Shown here one piece after another: positions 1 through 9,300 of a stretch of 49,516 nucleotides of DNA. Positions within the stretch are counted from its first letter, which is position 1. Each line of letters opens with the position of its first letter. The translations under genes and the position numbers were made by a program. A model generated the notes under the pieces. That model had not been told where the DNA came from, did no database searches, and saw only the letters and a list, made by a program, of their open reading frames with translations. Source of the DNA: Elusimicrobiota bacterium (lineage in GTDB: Bacteria > Elusimicrobiota > Elusimicrobia > UBA1565 > UBA9628); contig JACRDS010000169.1 in assembly GCA_016212825.1 (NCBI GenBank), positions 1 through 49,516 on the forward strand, read 5' to 3'.

Positions 1-7
1 CGGTATT

Positions 8-36
8 TTGTCTTACGGCAACGGCTGTGGTATCAT
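8..36 (+). promoter_or_regulatory. Possible sigma70-type promoter for the 43-116 RNA
   Basis: TTGTCT (8-13) and TATCAT (31-36) are separated by 17 nt, which is the consensus spacing. Transcription would start near 43, exactly where the long stem of the putative RNA begins. Confidence 0.35.
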
Positions 37-42
37 GCATAC

Positions 43-116
43 GAGCGTAGCCTCCTGGGCCGGCTGTAACCGGCCTCCTGGTTTTAACCCAACCAGAGGT
101 TACGCTTTTCGTTTTT
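43..116 (+). ncRNA. Possible small structured RNA or attenuator ending in a U-tract
   Basis: A 10-bp stem pairs 45-54 with 96-105 (one G-U pair). It encloses two smaller hairpins: GCCGG/CCGGC (58-62 with 70-74, loop of about 7 nt) and TGGTT/AACCA (79-83 with 91-95). The stem is followed at once by a T-rich run (106-116), unusual in this GC-rich DNA and typical of a Rho-independent end. With the promoter-like hexamers just upstream this makes a compact transcription unit of about 70 nt. No known RNA family was recognised. It could also be only a terminator for a gene to the left of the window. Confidence 0.35.
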
Positions 117-225
117 CCACATCAAACGGGACGCCGCCCTGCCCAGGCAGAGTCCGTTCTACGAGCGCCCGAGACAGGCGAAGCATGTCTGGGCGGAAGG
201 ACGGCTTGTGGTAGGCCAATGAATG

Positions 226-304
226 GCGCCGCTTTGCGGCGCGACTTGCGAGCCGGAGGCTCGCAAGTCCATTTCAACGGCTGGGAACTCTGTACGTACA
301 GAGT
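226..304. repeat. Three consecutive perfect dyads
   Basis: A 7-bp hairpin (226-232/236-242, loop TTT) abuts a 12-bp hairpin, GACTTGCGAGCC (243-254) with its complement (258-269), loop GGA. An 18-bp uninterrupted palindrome, ACTCTGTACGTACAGAGT, follows at 287-304. All lie just past the stop codon of the minus-strand gene at 322. No U-tract follows on either strand, so a simple intrinsic terminator is not clear. Confidence 0.7.
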
Positions 305-321
305 CTGTGGATAACTAGCGG

Positions 322-3300
322 CTAGGGCCGCGCCCCGACCAAGCCGTACTCCAGCAGGACCCTGATGGCCTCGGCCACGCTCCAGGCCTGCGAGCGCGTA
401 CCGCCGCGGTGCTGGCCGCGCAGGACCTTGGTGATAACATCGCGCAGACCCAGGGGGTCGGCCAAAGAGAACTTCAGCAGAGCGTCGGCCGGGGCCCCGC
501 CGTCGAAGAGCTCGGGCAAGGAGCCTTCGGGGCGGCTCACCAGGGACTCCACCAAAGGCGTCATGACCGCCTGCACCTCGGCCTGGATGCGGGCCTGGTC
601 CCAGCCCTGCGCCCGGCGCACGCGGACCAAGGCGTCCACGTAGGGGCCGATGAGCCAGGGCCAGACCGTGCCCTGGTGGTAGGCCTGGTCCTTCTCCAAG
701 GGCGGCTTGGAGGTGTCGTACGCCGCGTGGTAGCCGCTGTCGCGGTAGGAGAGGGTGCGCAGGCCGTAAGGCGTGAGCAGGTCGCGCGTGGCGGCCTGCA
801 CCACCGCGGCCTGCCGCTCCGGGCTCAGGAGGTCCTCGCCGCGGCTGACGGCCACGAGCATGTTGGGCCTGACCGCGAACCCGTGCGGGTCTCCTTCCAC
901 CACGTCGGCCAGGGCCCCGCCCGTGCCGCCCCAGGCCTTCTTGTTGTCCTCGGTCGTGAACCAGAACTTATCGTTGAAGGACTTCTTGGCCAGGTCGGCC
1001 TGCGCGTCGAGGATCTGGGCGGCTGACTCCTGGCCCAGGCGCCGCTCCTGGCGGGCCAGGAAGCGCAGGTTGGCGTACCAGAGGGCGTGGATCTCAACGG
1101 CCTTGCCGTTGCGCGGGGTCACGGGCTTGTCGCGGCCCTCGGGGTCCGCGTCCATCCAGGTGGCCTGGGCCGGGCTGATGATGAGGCCGTCGGAGTCCAT
1201 GGAGATGCGGTTGAAGCGGCCGTAGCGCTGATAGCCGGTGCCCAGGGCGTAGCGCTGCATGACGCGGCGCAGCACGGGCAGCATCTCGTCTACGAAAGCG
1301 GTGTCCTGGGTGGCCTCGGCGTAGCTCTTGACCGCCTGGATGAACCACATGGAGCCGTCGACCGTGTTGTACTCGGCGGGGCGGTCGGCTTGCGGAATGC
1401 GGTTGGGGATGAGGCCGTCGCGCTCGTGCTTGGCGAAGGCGCGCATGTTCTCTTTGGCCTCGGCGTAGCGGCCGGTGGAGAGCAGCAGGCCGGGCAGGGA
1501 GATGAAGGTGTCGCGGCCCCATTCCTCCTGGAACCAGTCCAGGCTCGCGGCCCAGATCTGCACGGAGCCGTTGAAGTGCTTCACGAAGGAGTCCCCGGCC
1601 TTTCTCAAAGCGTCCCAGAGGGATGAGGCGGCGGTCCACACGTTGCCTTGCTTCATGGCCTTCATGCCCTCCATCTGGGCGCGGGAATCGTCGCCGGCGC
1701 GCTTCTGGTAATCGGGGTCCGAGGGAACGGGCACGCGGTAGCGCCAGTAGGAATTGCCGTCCTTGACCACTTTGACCGGCACGGTATCGTTCCACTCGTC
1801 GCCCAAGGTGTAGCCGACGAAGCGGCCGCCCTGTCGCATGAGGTCCATGAGCTTATACATGAAGCCGGAGCCGCGCGGGTCGTCGTGAGAGGAGAGCTTC
1901 TTCCAAGCGCCGTAGATGGTGATGAAGCCGTAGCGCTGGGCGTTCTCGGCCTTGCCCTCGAAGGCCTCGGCCAGGGGCATGCCGTCCTTCTCCCGGATCA
2001 CCGCGGCCAAGGCCGAGACGTAGTCGTCGCCCGTCTCGTCGCCGCTGGCCAGCTGGCCGTTGCCGAAATTGTAGGCGAAGTGCAAAGCGTCGACGCGCGC
2101 GCCGTCGAAGCCCAGGCCCAGCCAGTGGCGGAAGGGGTCGAGCATGGGGCGATAGCCCTGGCTCTTGAGGCTGGTCCAGTCCCACAGGGCGAGGTCGAGC
2201 CAGTCCTCGTGGACGTACTGGTTGACGATGCCGGGGTTGCGGGTCTTGAGGTCCTTGAAGTACTCGGGGTGCTTCCAGGCGTCCACCGAGTTCTTGGCGC
2301 GGAACATGGGGATGTCGAAGAGCACGTGGCCGCCGGCCTGCCGGATGACGTCCATGGCGCCGCGGAACTGGGCGAAGGCGTTGAACTGGGCGTAGAAATG
2401 GGTGTTCTTGAGCCCGATGAAGCGGGGGTCGTGGCGGGCCTTGGTCTCGTCGGCCTTGCTCCACTCCAAGGCGGGCTTGCCGAGGATGCGGGAAAGCGCC
2501 ATAAACTCGGCGTAGTCCTCGATCCAGTAGGCGTTCTCCTTGAGGAACGCGACATAGTCCTTGGACCGCGCCGTGCGGCGGGCGATGTGCTCGGTCTGGA
2601 ACTTCCGGTAGGCGGCCTGGGCCACGGCTTCCTCCCGGGCCCAGAGCGCGGCGTAGTTGACGGCTTGGCGGTCGGCCGGGGAGGCGATGAGCTTGGACAG
2701 CAGGGCAGGGTCGTCCTTGACCTCGGCCACCGCGGACCAGTCGATGTTGCCTTCGTTGAGGGCGTAGAGGCTGACCGGGGCGTAGGGGCTCTCGCCGAGC
2801 GTGGCGAAGTGGGGCAGGAGGTGGATGGTGTCTACGCCCTGCGCGACCAGGACATCGCGATAGTAGGCGCCGAAGTCGGTGAACTTGCCGATGCCGGGGT
2901 CGTTCTGTTCCCGGCGCAGGGAGTACATGGGCACGCTGACCGCGATGTGCTGGGAAGAGGGGTCTTTCCACCAGGAACCGTCCTGCGCTGGTCTATCAAG
3001 CGGGCCGCGCAGGCCCTTGCGCAGGGCGGCACGGACCTTGGAACTGGTGTAGCTGGCGTCGGAGGTCGAGGCGGGCTCGGCGAGGGCGGGGAGGTCTTGG
3101 GCGCCCCGGCCGAGGGCCTTGGCCATGACCGCTTCGCCTGCGGTCGCGGCCGCGGCGGGCGGCGTGTCCTGGCTGGAGATGGCTTTGAGCTCCGGGGCGA
3201 GGCTGGCCGAGACCTGGGTGAGGCGTTCTGCAGTGGGCGCCTTGGACGGGGCCGCGAAGGGGGCTGAGAGGGTGGCGGCAACCGGGGCGGCGGGGGCTGC

Positions 3301-3573
3301 AATGGGAGACTGGGCCGAGACTTGGGGGACGACCGTGGGGACCGGGGCAAGACCATGGGCGGAGAGACTGAGATCGCCGACGGGGGAGAGGCTGGCGCTG
3401 TTGAGATTGGCGGCTGAGCCGAGATTCGTGCCGACGGCGCCGACGGAGCCGGTGACTGCGGCTGGGGCGACGGCTTCGACTTTGACTTGGCCGGCCAGGA
3501 GCGGGAGGGCCTGCTGGGTGAGGAGGAGGACGGCGGTCAGAAGGACTGCGCAGGCCTTCTTGAGCTTATTCAT
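322..3573 (-). CDS. Secreted GH77 + GH133 fusion: putative two-activity glycogen/alpha-glucan debranching enzyme
   Basis: The protein has 1083 aa. Residues 1-28 are a signal peptide and about 30-190 an Ala/Pro/Val/Ser-rich leader. Residues about 215-660 resemble 4-alpha-glucanotransferases (GH77, MalQ): an 'ESPYAPVSLYALNEGNIDW' loop, an 'IEDYAEFMAL' helix, and candidate catalytic residues D495 (GARVDALHF), E536 (PLAEAFEG) and D564 (SSHDDPR). Residues about 668-1083 are an amylo-alpha-1,6-glucosidase domain (GH133, GDE_C) with 'EEWGRDTFISLPGLLL', 'YNTVDGSMWF' and 'HQGTVWPWLIGPY'. Eukaryotic debranching enzymes join transferase and 1,6-glucosidase activities in one chain using a GH13 transferase; here the transferase half looks GH77-like. 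It probably acts outside the cytoplasm on branched alpha-glucan. Upstream are a -10 TATAAT and an AAGGA ribosome site. Domain assignment is by motif, not alignment. Confidence 0.85.
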   Translation of the reverse strand: MNKLKKACAVLLTAVLLLTQQALPLLAGQVKVEAVAPAAVTGSVGAVGTNLGSAANLNSASLSPVGDLSLSAHGLAPVPTVVPQVSAQSPIAAPAAPVAATLSAPFAAPSKAPTAERLTQVSASLAPELKAISSQDTPPAAAATAGEAVMAKALGRGAQDLPALAEPASTSDASYTSSKVRAALRKGLRGPLDRPAQDGSWWKDPSSQHIAVSVPMYSLRREQNDPGIGKFTDFGAYYRDVLVAQGVDTIHLLPHFATLGESPYAPVSLYALNEGNIDWSAVAEVKDDPALLSKLIASPADRQAVNYAALWAREEAVAQAAYRKFQTEHIARRTARSKDYVAFLKENAYWIEDYAEFMALSRILGKPALEWSKADETKARHDPRFIGLKNTHFYAQFNAFAQFRGAMDVIRQAGGHVLFDIPMFRAKNSVDAWKHPEYFKDLKTRNPGIVNQYVHEDWLDLALWDWTSLKSQGYRPMLDPFRHWLGLGFDGARVDALHFAYNFGNGQLASGDETGDDYVSALAAVIREKDGMPLAEAFEGKAENAQRYGFITIYGAWKKLSSHDDPRGSGFMYKLMDLMRQGGRFVGYTLGDEWNDTVPVKVVKDGNSYWRYRVPVPSDPDYQKRAGDDSRAQMEGMKAMKQGNVWTAASSLWDALRKAGDSFVKHFNGSVQIWAASLDWFQEEWGRDTFISLPGLLLSTGRYAEAKENMRAFAKHERDGLIPNRIPQADRPAEYNTVDGSMWFIQAVKSYAEATQDTAFVDEMLPVLRRVMQRYALGTGYQRYGRFNRISMDSDGLIISPAQATWMDADPEGRDKPVTPRNGKAVEIHALWYANLRFLARQERRLGQESAAQILDAQADLAKKSFNDKFWFTTEDNKKAWGGTGGALADVVEGDPHGFAVRPNMLVAVSRGEDLLSPERQAAVVQAATRDLLTPYGLRTLSYRDSGYHAAYDTSKPPLEKDQAYHQGTVWPWLIGPYVDALVRVRRAQGWDQARIQAEVQAVMTPLVESLVSRPEGSLPELFDGGAPADALLKFSLADPLGLRDVITKVLRGQHRGGTRSQAWSVAEAIRVLLEYGLVGARP

Positions 3574-3595
3574 TCCCCGGTCCTTGCTATTAGGA

Positions 3596-3601
3596 ATTAT
3601 A
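3596..3601 (-). promoter_or_regulatory. -10 box upstream of the GH77-GH133 gene
   Basis: A perfect TATAAT on the minus strand lies 22 nt before the ATG at 3573, with AAGGA between them. The -35 position is GC-rich and does not match consensus. The element separates this gene from the operon that ends at 3699. Confidence 0.5.
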
Positions 3602-3621
3602 ATCGCGCGGGGGGCGGACCT

Positions 3622-3682
3622 CCTGGGCCATCGAGGCCCGATGACGGCATTAATGGGCCCAGGCAGGAATGGGCCCTAGGCC
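3622..3682. repeat. GGGCC-type palindrome cluster
   Basis: CCTGGGCCAT (3622-3631) is an imperfect inverted partner of ATGGGCCCAGG (3653-3663). TGGGCCC and TAGGCC occur again to 3682. Similar GGGCC/GGCCC dyads occur in other intergenic gaps of the window (24647-24708, 31863-31919, 44526-44581). It could fold in the 3' end of the upstream transcript. Confidence 0.45.
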
Positions 3683-3698
3683 TTACCCGCTTGGGAGT

Positions 3699-5189
3699 CT
3701 AGTCCTTTTCGACGGACTTGCGCAGGAGCTCGGCCTTCTCCAGGGCGCGCCGCACGGGCGCCAAATCCATGAACGTCTTCCAGACGCGCTCGGTGCGGGA
3801 GTTCTCCACGGACAGGAGGATGGCGCCCTGGTCGATGCCCACCACGTCTGGGGAGCGCCAGAGGCCGTCGGCGTTGAAACGCTCCTTCCAGCGGGGATCG
3901 GAGTTGAAGGCGTCCGAGAAGCCGTAGCGGCCCCAGATGCGGTCCCCGTAGCGCTCCTTCATGAAGCGCAGGGCCTCGACGGAGAGCTGCGGCGTGAAGG
4001 CTGCCGCCCCCCCGGCCGCGGCCGGGGCGATGGTGCCGTCGTGCTCGGGCTTCCCCGGATAGTCGCCATAGGCCCGGTAGCCGGTGGGCCCGTCGCAGGC
4101 GGTCCAGCCCCAGCAGGAGGGGCCATAGGTGGAGTACTCGCCCTGGGCCTTGATGGCGTCTTCGCGCTGCTGCAAGGTCGCCTGCACCGACTGCTGGAAG
4201 TAGTCGCGGCCGCCGTCGAGGCGGCCGCGCAGGTCCAGCCAGAGCTGGGAATACTGATGGGTGAAGAGAGGCCCCGACGCCTGGGTCGAGCCGCCGTCGG
4301 AGCGCTTCCAGGCCCGCCAGGACTCGGCAGGCAGAGGATGGGTGGGCGAGCCGAGCCCCAGCATGTAGAGTATCTGATGTTCGCTGTCGGCGTCCCAGCG
4401 CGCCTTGATGAAGCCCTGAGGCGTCCAGCCCATGGAGAGGGTCCGCTCCTCGGGCTTGGCGCCGCCGTCGGTCATCATCCAGGGGAAGTCCACCCGCGCG
4501 TAGAGCTCCTCGGCCAGGCGCTCCACCTCCGTGCCGGCGAAGTGCCGGCCCACCGACAGAGCGCCGGCCAGCAGGAGGGCCGTATCTATGGAGGAGACTT
4601 CCGAGAAAGGCATGGGGTCTCCCGTGGCGGAGTGCACGAAATGGTGGAACCAGCCGTGGACGTGGGCCTGCCGGTGGCGCAGGTGGGTCAGGCAGGTCAG
4701 GGCGCGCGCGTAGGCCTGCTCGCGGGCAATCCAGCCCCGACCCTCGGCGATGACCAAGGCGGTGAGGCCGAAGCCCGTGGCGGCCATGGAGGCCACATGA
4801 TACTCATCGACCTTAAAGTTGCCGGCGCGGTCCTTGGTCAGGCCGGTCTTGGGGTCGGTCTGCTCCCAGAAATAGAGGAAGGCCTTATGCTGGACCTCGT
4901 CGAGGAAGGCATCGTCAGACGGGCCGGCGGCAGGGGCTTCGACCGGCGCCAGAGGCGCCGGGGAGCTGACGGCCAGGGGCGCCGCGAGGGACCAGCCGGC
5001 CGCCTTGAGGGAAACGGGGGACAGCGAGGCAGGGTTGGAGCCGGACGCGGAACCCAGGGCGGACAAAGATATCCTGAGCGGAGCGCCTGGGGCCGCAGAG
5101 CGGCGCGCGGCCATGACCGCGGCAGAGCCTGGCGAAGCCAGGACGACGCAGACGCAAAGCACCCCAGCGAGCAGCCGGACCGGGCTCAT
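3699..5189 (-). CDS. Secreted GH144-type / 'glycoamylase' (PF10091-like) glycoside hydrolase
   Basis: This 496-aa protein has a signal peptide (about 1-25), an Ala/Pro/Ser-rich leader (about 26-95, containing ASLSPV) and a catalytic (alpha/alpha) barrel from about residue 100 ('DEVQHKAFLYFWEQ', 'GLTKDRAG', 'ASMAATGFGLTALVIAEGRG', 'FSEVSSIDTALLLAGAL'). This string of motifs is typical of the PF10091 family, which includes GH144 endo-beta-1,2-glucanases; older annotations call it glucoamylase. The substrate cannot be settled from sequence. The ATG follows the TAG of the acyl-CoA dehydrogenase gene with no gap, so it is the last gene of that operon. It shares the leader style, including the ASLSPV string, with the GH77-GH133 enzyme. 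Confidence 0.85.
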   Translation of the reverse strand: MSPVRLLAGVLCVCVVLASPGSAAVMAARRSAAPGAPLRISLSALGSASGSNPASLSPVSLKAAGWSLAAPLAVSSPAPLAPVEAPAAGPSDDAFLDEVQHKAFLYFWEQTDPKTGLTKDRAGNFKVDEYHVASMAATGFGLTALVIAEGRGWIAREQAYARALTCLTHLRHRQAHVHGWFHHFVHSATGDPMPFSEVSSIDTALLLAGALSVGRHFAGTEVERLAEELYARVDFPWMMTDGGAKPEERTLSMGWTPQGFIKARWDADSEHQILYMLGLGSPTHPLPAESWRAWKRSDGGSTQASGPLFTHQYSQLWLDLRGRLDGGRDYFQQSVQATLQQREDAIKAQGEYSTYGPSCWGWTACDGPTGYRAYGDYPGKPEHDGTIAPAAAGGAAAFTPQLSVEALRFMKERYGDRIWGRYGFSDAFNSDPRWKERFNADGLWRSPDVVGIDQGAILLSVENSRTERVWKTFMDLAPVRRALEKAELLRKSVEKD

Positions 5190-6341
5190 CTAGACGCCGT
5201 GCTTGATCACGTCCCGGGCGATGACCAGGCGCTGTATCTCGCTGGTCCCCTCGAAGATCCGGTTGATGCGGCTGTCGCGGTAGAACCGCTCGATGGGGCA
5301 GTCGCGCATGTAGCCCATGCCGCCGTGGATCTGCACCGCGCTGTCGACGACGCGATCGATCACCTCGGAGCCGTAGAGCTTGGCCATGGCCGCCTCGCGG
5401 CCGATATCCTGCCCCTGGTCCCGCATCCAGGCGGCGCGGTAGACCATGCTCTCCAGGGAGAAGATCTCGGTGGCCATGTCGGCCAGCATGAACTGGATGG
5501 CCTGCAGGTTCGCGATGGGTCCGCCGAACTGCCGGCGCTCCCGGGCGTGCCGGACGCTCAGTTCCGTCACTTCCTTGGCCGCGCCCAGGCAGCCGGCCGC
5601 CATGCTCAGGCGCCCGACGTCGAGCGCCTTCATGGCCGTGAGCAGGCCCCGCCCCATGCGCCCGAGGAGGTCGGCCTCGGAGACGCGCACGTCCTGGAGG
5701 ACGATCTCCGCGGTGGACGAGCCGCGGATGCCCATCTTCTCCTCCAGCTTGCTGACCTGGAAGCCGGGCGACTTGGTCTCGACGATGAAGGCCGAATGCC
5801 CGCCGCGCACCCCGGGGGCGGCCTCCACGTCGGCGATCACCACCACGATGTCCGCGATGCCCCCGTTGGTGATCCACTGCTTGGTGCCGTTGATGACGAA
5901 GGCGTCGCCGTCCTTGCGGGCCTTGGTCTTGATGGCGCTGGCGTCCGAGCCCGCCCCCGGCTCGGTGAGGGCGAAGGCCGCGATCATCCGGCCTTGGGCG
6001 CAGGGAACGAGGTACTTCTTCTTCTGCTCTTCGCTGCCGTCGCAGAGCAGGCACATGCAGCTGAGGCTCTGGTGGGCTCCCACGGTCGCGGAGAAGCTGC
6101 CGCAGCCCCGCGCGATCTCCTCGAGCAGGATGCAGTAGCCGGTCTCCCCGAAGCCGCTGCCCCCGTACTCCTCGGGGATGGCCACCCCCAGGAAGCCCAG
6201 CTGCGCCGCCTTGTCGATGAGCGCGCGCGGGATCTTCTCGTCCCGGTCGATGGCGGCCGCCGCCGGCCGGAGCTCCTTGTCGACGAAGCCGCGCACCGTC
6301 TCGCGCAGCATGTTCTGCTCTTCCGTGAAGGTCCAGTCCAT
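5190..6341 (-). CDS. Acyl-CoA dehydrogenase
   Basis: A 383-aa cytoplasmic flavoprotein of normal length for the family, which oxidises acyl-CoA to trans-2-enoyl-CoA and passes electrons to ETF. Visible features are '[13 protein letters not shown]' (FAD/substrate loop), '[10 protein letters not shown]', '[21 protein letters not shown]', and the C-terminal '[21 protein letters not shown]' region, whose following 'FEGTSEIQR' holds the usual catalytic glutamate. A GAGG ribosome site precedes the ATG. It lies 31 nt after the giant exoprotein gene and abuts the GH144 gene, an odd place for a lipid-oxidation enzyme. No ETF or thiolase gene is nearby, so the acyl chain-length specificity is open. Confidence 0.95.
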   Translation of the reverse strand: MDWTFTEEQNMLRETVRGFVDKELRPAAAAIDRDEKIPRALIDKAAQLGFLGVAIPEEYGGSGFGETGYCILLEEIARGCGSFSATVGAHQSLSCMCLLCDGSEEQKKKYLVPCAQGRMIAAFALTEPGAGSDASAIKTKARKDGDAFVINGTKQWITNGGIADIVVVIADVEAAPGVRGGHSAFIVETKSPGFQVSKLEEKMGIRGSSTAEIVLQDVRVSEADLLGRMGRGLLTAMKALDVGRLSMAAGCLGAAKEVTELSVRHARERRQFGGPIANLQAIQFMLADMATEIFSLESMVYRAAWMRDQGQDIGREAAMAKLYGSEVIDRVVDSAVQIHGGMGYMRDCPIERFYRDSRINRIFEGTSEIQRLVIARDVIKHGV

Positions 6342-6372
6342 GTCCGTGCCTCGCTCTCTTTACGCGCTCAAC

Positions 6373-9300
6373 TCAGGGGGCTTCCTCGATCTCGAAGAGG
6401 TGCACCCCGCCACTGTCGAGCTCGATATAGAGCCCTTGTCCCAGCAGCTCCTTGCCGGAGCGCTGGTAGGTCTTGGGCCGGCCCGCGGCGTCCGTGTCGG
6501 CCAGGTCGCGCAGGATGTAGGTCTTGTCCGCGGCCGGCGAGAAAGCGCCGAGGCCCGAGCGCGCCGCCTGGAACCGGAACAGCCCGCTCCGGCGCCCGTC
6601 GCCGAGGTTGGCGGCCGCCAGCACGGTCTTGCGCTGGCCCCGGGACGACGCGCTGATGGTGTAGGCCACCACCGGAGTCCCCGGATGGGTGTCGAGGACC
6701 TCGACCGCTCCCCTCTCGACGAGATCGCGGTACTGGGCGGACCGGGCCGCGGCGAAGCGCAGGAAGTCGCGCAGCGGCTCCCCCGTCGGTCCCGCCGTCT
6801 CCGTCCCGTTCACGGCCACGGGCCGCAGCAGCAGCGAGAGCAGGGCCGCGGCGCGGGCGAAGCGGCCCTGCCGGCCCAAGGAGACGGCGTCCACCTCCGC
6901 GGGGCCGCCGCGCTGCCAGGCCCCGAAGGCCGCGTGGCGCAGGGCTTCCCGCACCCGGTCCGGGTCGCGGCTCTCCAGCGCCTCCTCCAGGTCCCTGCGG
7001 TCGCGTCCCAGCTCCCGGCCGCCGACGAAGTAGTTCCCGTCCCGGCGCACCACGTCCACGCCCAGGCCCGCGGCCCGGTCCTCGTCCAGGGAGCCCGCCC
7101 CCGTCCACTGCACGCCCACCTTCAGGCCCAGGGAATGGGCGCGGCGCACGAGCCGGCGGAAGGCCGCCGCGCCGCTCTCGTCGAAGGAGGTCTTGAGCAG
7201 GATGGTGTCAGCCCGGGACAGGTCCCGGATGCGCCTGAGCTCGTCCTCGTCGAGGAGGCTGAAGAGCCTGCGGTCTGCGTCCGAGAAGCCGTAGTCCCGG
7301 GCCGAGACCTCGTAGATGCCCGCCCCGCGGAACCAGTTGGCCGCGTCCGCGGCGCGCAGCTCGGTCTGGAACTCGCGGACCGCTCCGGCCAGCCGCGCGT
7401 CGAGGCGGTCGTTCTTCTCCAGAGCCGGCAAGGCGGAGGCGCGCAGCTCATCGAGGTCGCGGCGCAGGGACTTGGTCCAGGGCCAGTCGCCCAACAGGTC
7501 GCCGAGGTAGCGGAAATAGTCGTCGAGCTGCGTCAGGTCCAGATTGCCCGCACGCTGCAGTTCCAACTTCGTATAGAGGAAACCCTCGAGGCCCGCACTC
7601 CGGGCCTTGGCCGACCCGCCGCCGCGCCGGAAGACGAAGGGCTGGCCGCCCCGGGTGCCCGCGGCCAGGACCGCGCGCAGCTGCTGGACGTAGCGAACCC
7701 CGTCCTCGGGCTTGACGGTCTGGAAGCGGAAATCGCCGCCGGCCACGCGCCGGGTCAGTTCCGCCGCGGCCGCGATGAGTCGCGGCTGGGCCACCATCTG
7801 CCCCGCCACCGCGTGGGCCGCGCTGAACACCGCCTTCTGCGCGGCCTGGGAGGGCGTGCGTGCCGGCCGGGTCCAGTGGAACCTGGCCCGGACGGCCCGG
7901 GCCAGGGCCAGGGCCTGTATCTCCACGGCCATGGTGTCGAGGAGCCTCGTCTCCATGAGCTCCAGCGCCTTCTCCGGGCGGTCGAAGACCCCGCCCCCGG
8001 TCTCGTGGGTCTCGCGGCCGGGCAGCGGGGTCAAGGTCCGGCGGACGATCTCGGTCAGATAGAAGAACCAGCCGGGAGGCAGCGTCGCCCCGTGGCTGGA
8101 GAAGACCTCGGCCATGCGGCGGGCCAGGTGGGCGAGCTTGAACGCCGTGTTCTCCGCGGCCGCGCCGGTCCCCACCGCAGCGGGCCGGAGCCCGTCCGCC
8201 GGCAGCGACGGGTCCTCGCCCAGGATGGCGCGCGCGGCCGAGGTCGCGGCCGCCTGCAGGGTCGGAAGGACCGCAGCCAGGTCGTCGACCAGGTCGGCCC
8301 ACGAGATGACGGGAACCTCGGCCGTGCCCCGCGCCGAGTACCTCTCCAGTCCTGCCGTCTTCCCCGCGGCCGCCACGACCACCGCCAGGCTGTTCCTGGC
8401 CAGGGAGGACACCGAATCCGCGGCCGGGCCCTCGTTGCCGGCGGGCAGGACGACCCCGATGTTGTCGAGGACCAGCCGATCGATGAGCCCGGCCAGGGCG
8501 CTCTGCCCGGCGGCCCCCCCGGCGCCCAGGCCCAGAGAGACGACCACCGGGGTCTTGAGTGGGTCCGCGGCGCGGGCGCGCACGGCCTCCAGGACGGCCA
8601 TCACCCTGGCTTCAGAGACCGCCTTCCGGGCCGTGACGCGCACGAGGGAGAGGTCCGCGCCGGCCGGGAGCGCTGGCACCCCGTCGCTCAGGTCGAGGGT
8701 CAAGGCGCCGACGAGCGGGATGCCGTCCTGGGCCGAGGTCCGGGAGAGGCTGTGCTCGGGCTGGGAAAGGCTCACGGAATAGCCCGCATGGCGCAGCTCC
8801 AGGCTCAAGGAGAAGAACTTGTGGCTGGGGACGCTCAACCAGACGGTCCGGGACATGGGCAGGCCGGCCTTGAACGCGGCCCCGGACCTCTGGAGCAGGT
8901 CCGAGGCCAGCCCAGCCTCGGCCAGAGCCTCGGCCGCGCCGTCGGACCCGCGGTAGGCGGAGAGCTCCCGCCCCTCGGGCAGGCCGATGAGCACGTCCAG
9001 GCCGCCCAGCGCCGGATCCACGCCGGGCACTCCCGCGCCCGAGGGGTCGGGGACCGGGGTCGGCATGTCCAGGGGGATGTTGACCGCCCGGGCCAAGAGG
9101 CTGACCAGGTCGCCCAGTGCGCCCGGCCGGCCGACCGCGGCGCGGTTCTTGAGCACGAAGTCGGTCACCGCGGACTTGAGCGGCTCCGCCCGCAGGCGGG
9201 CCACCAGGGGCTTGTGGCGCAGGGCGACGGGGAAGAACTTGGTCACCGTGCGGGTCAAGGCCAGGTTCTGGGGGCCGGAAGCCTCCAGGAGGTCCTTGAT

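Larger units (their letters stand above)
1..321. other. Non-coding left end of the window
   Basis: No convincing protein gene lies here. The stretch is richer in A/T than the rest of the window. It carries a possible small RNA (43-116) and a row of perfect dyads (226-304). One reading frame on the plus strand (88-222) is open and ends in TGA, but it has no start codon and no recognisable motif, so it could at most be a decayed C-terminal remnant. No tRNA cloverleaf or rRNA segment was recognised. Confidence 0.6.

Noticed and set aside
8-214. 68-codon ORF at the left end
   Set aside because: No ribosome site, no motif, and it runs through the structured stem and U-tract of the putative RNA.
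1648-3267. Long plus-strand frame antisense to the GH77-GH133 gene
   Set aside because: Low-complexity Gly/Val/Leu/Glu-rich translation, no motif, and complete overlap with a well supported gene.
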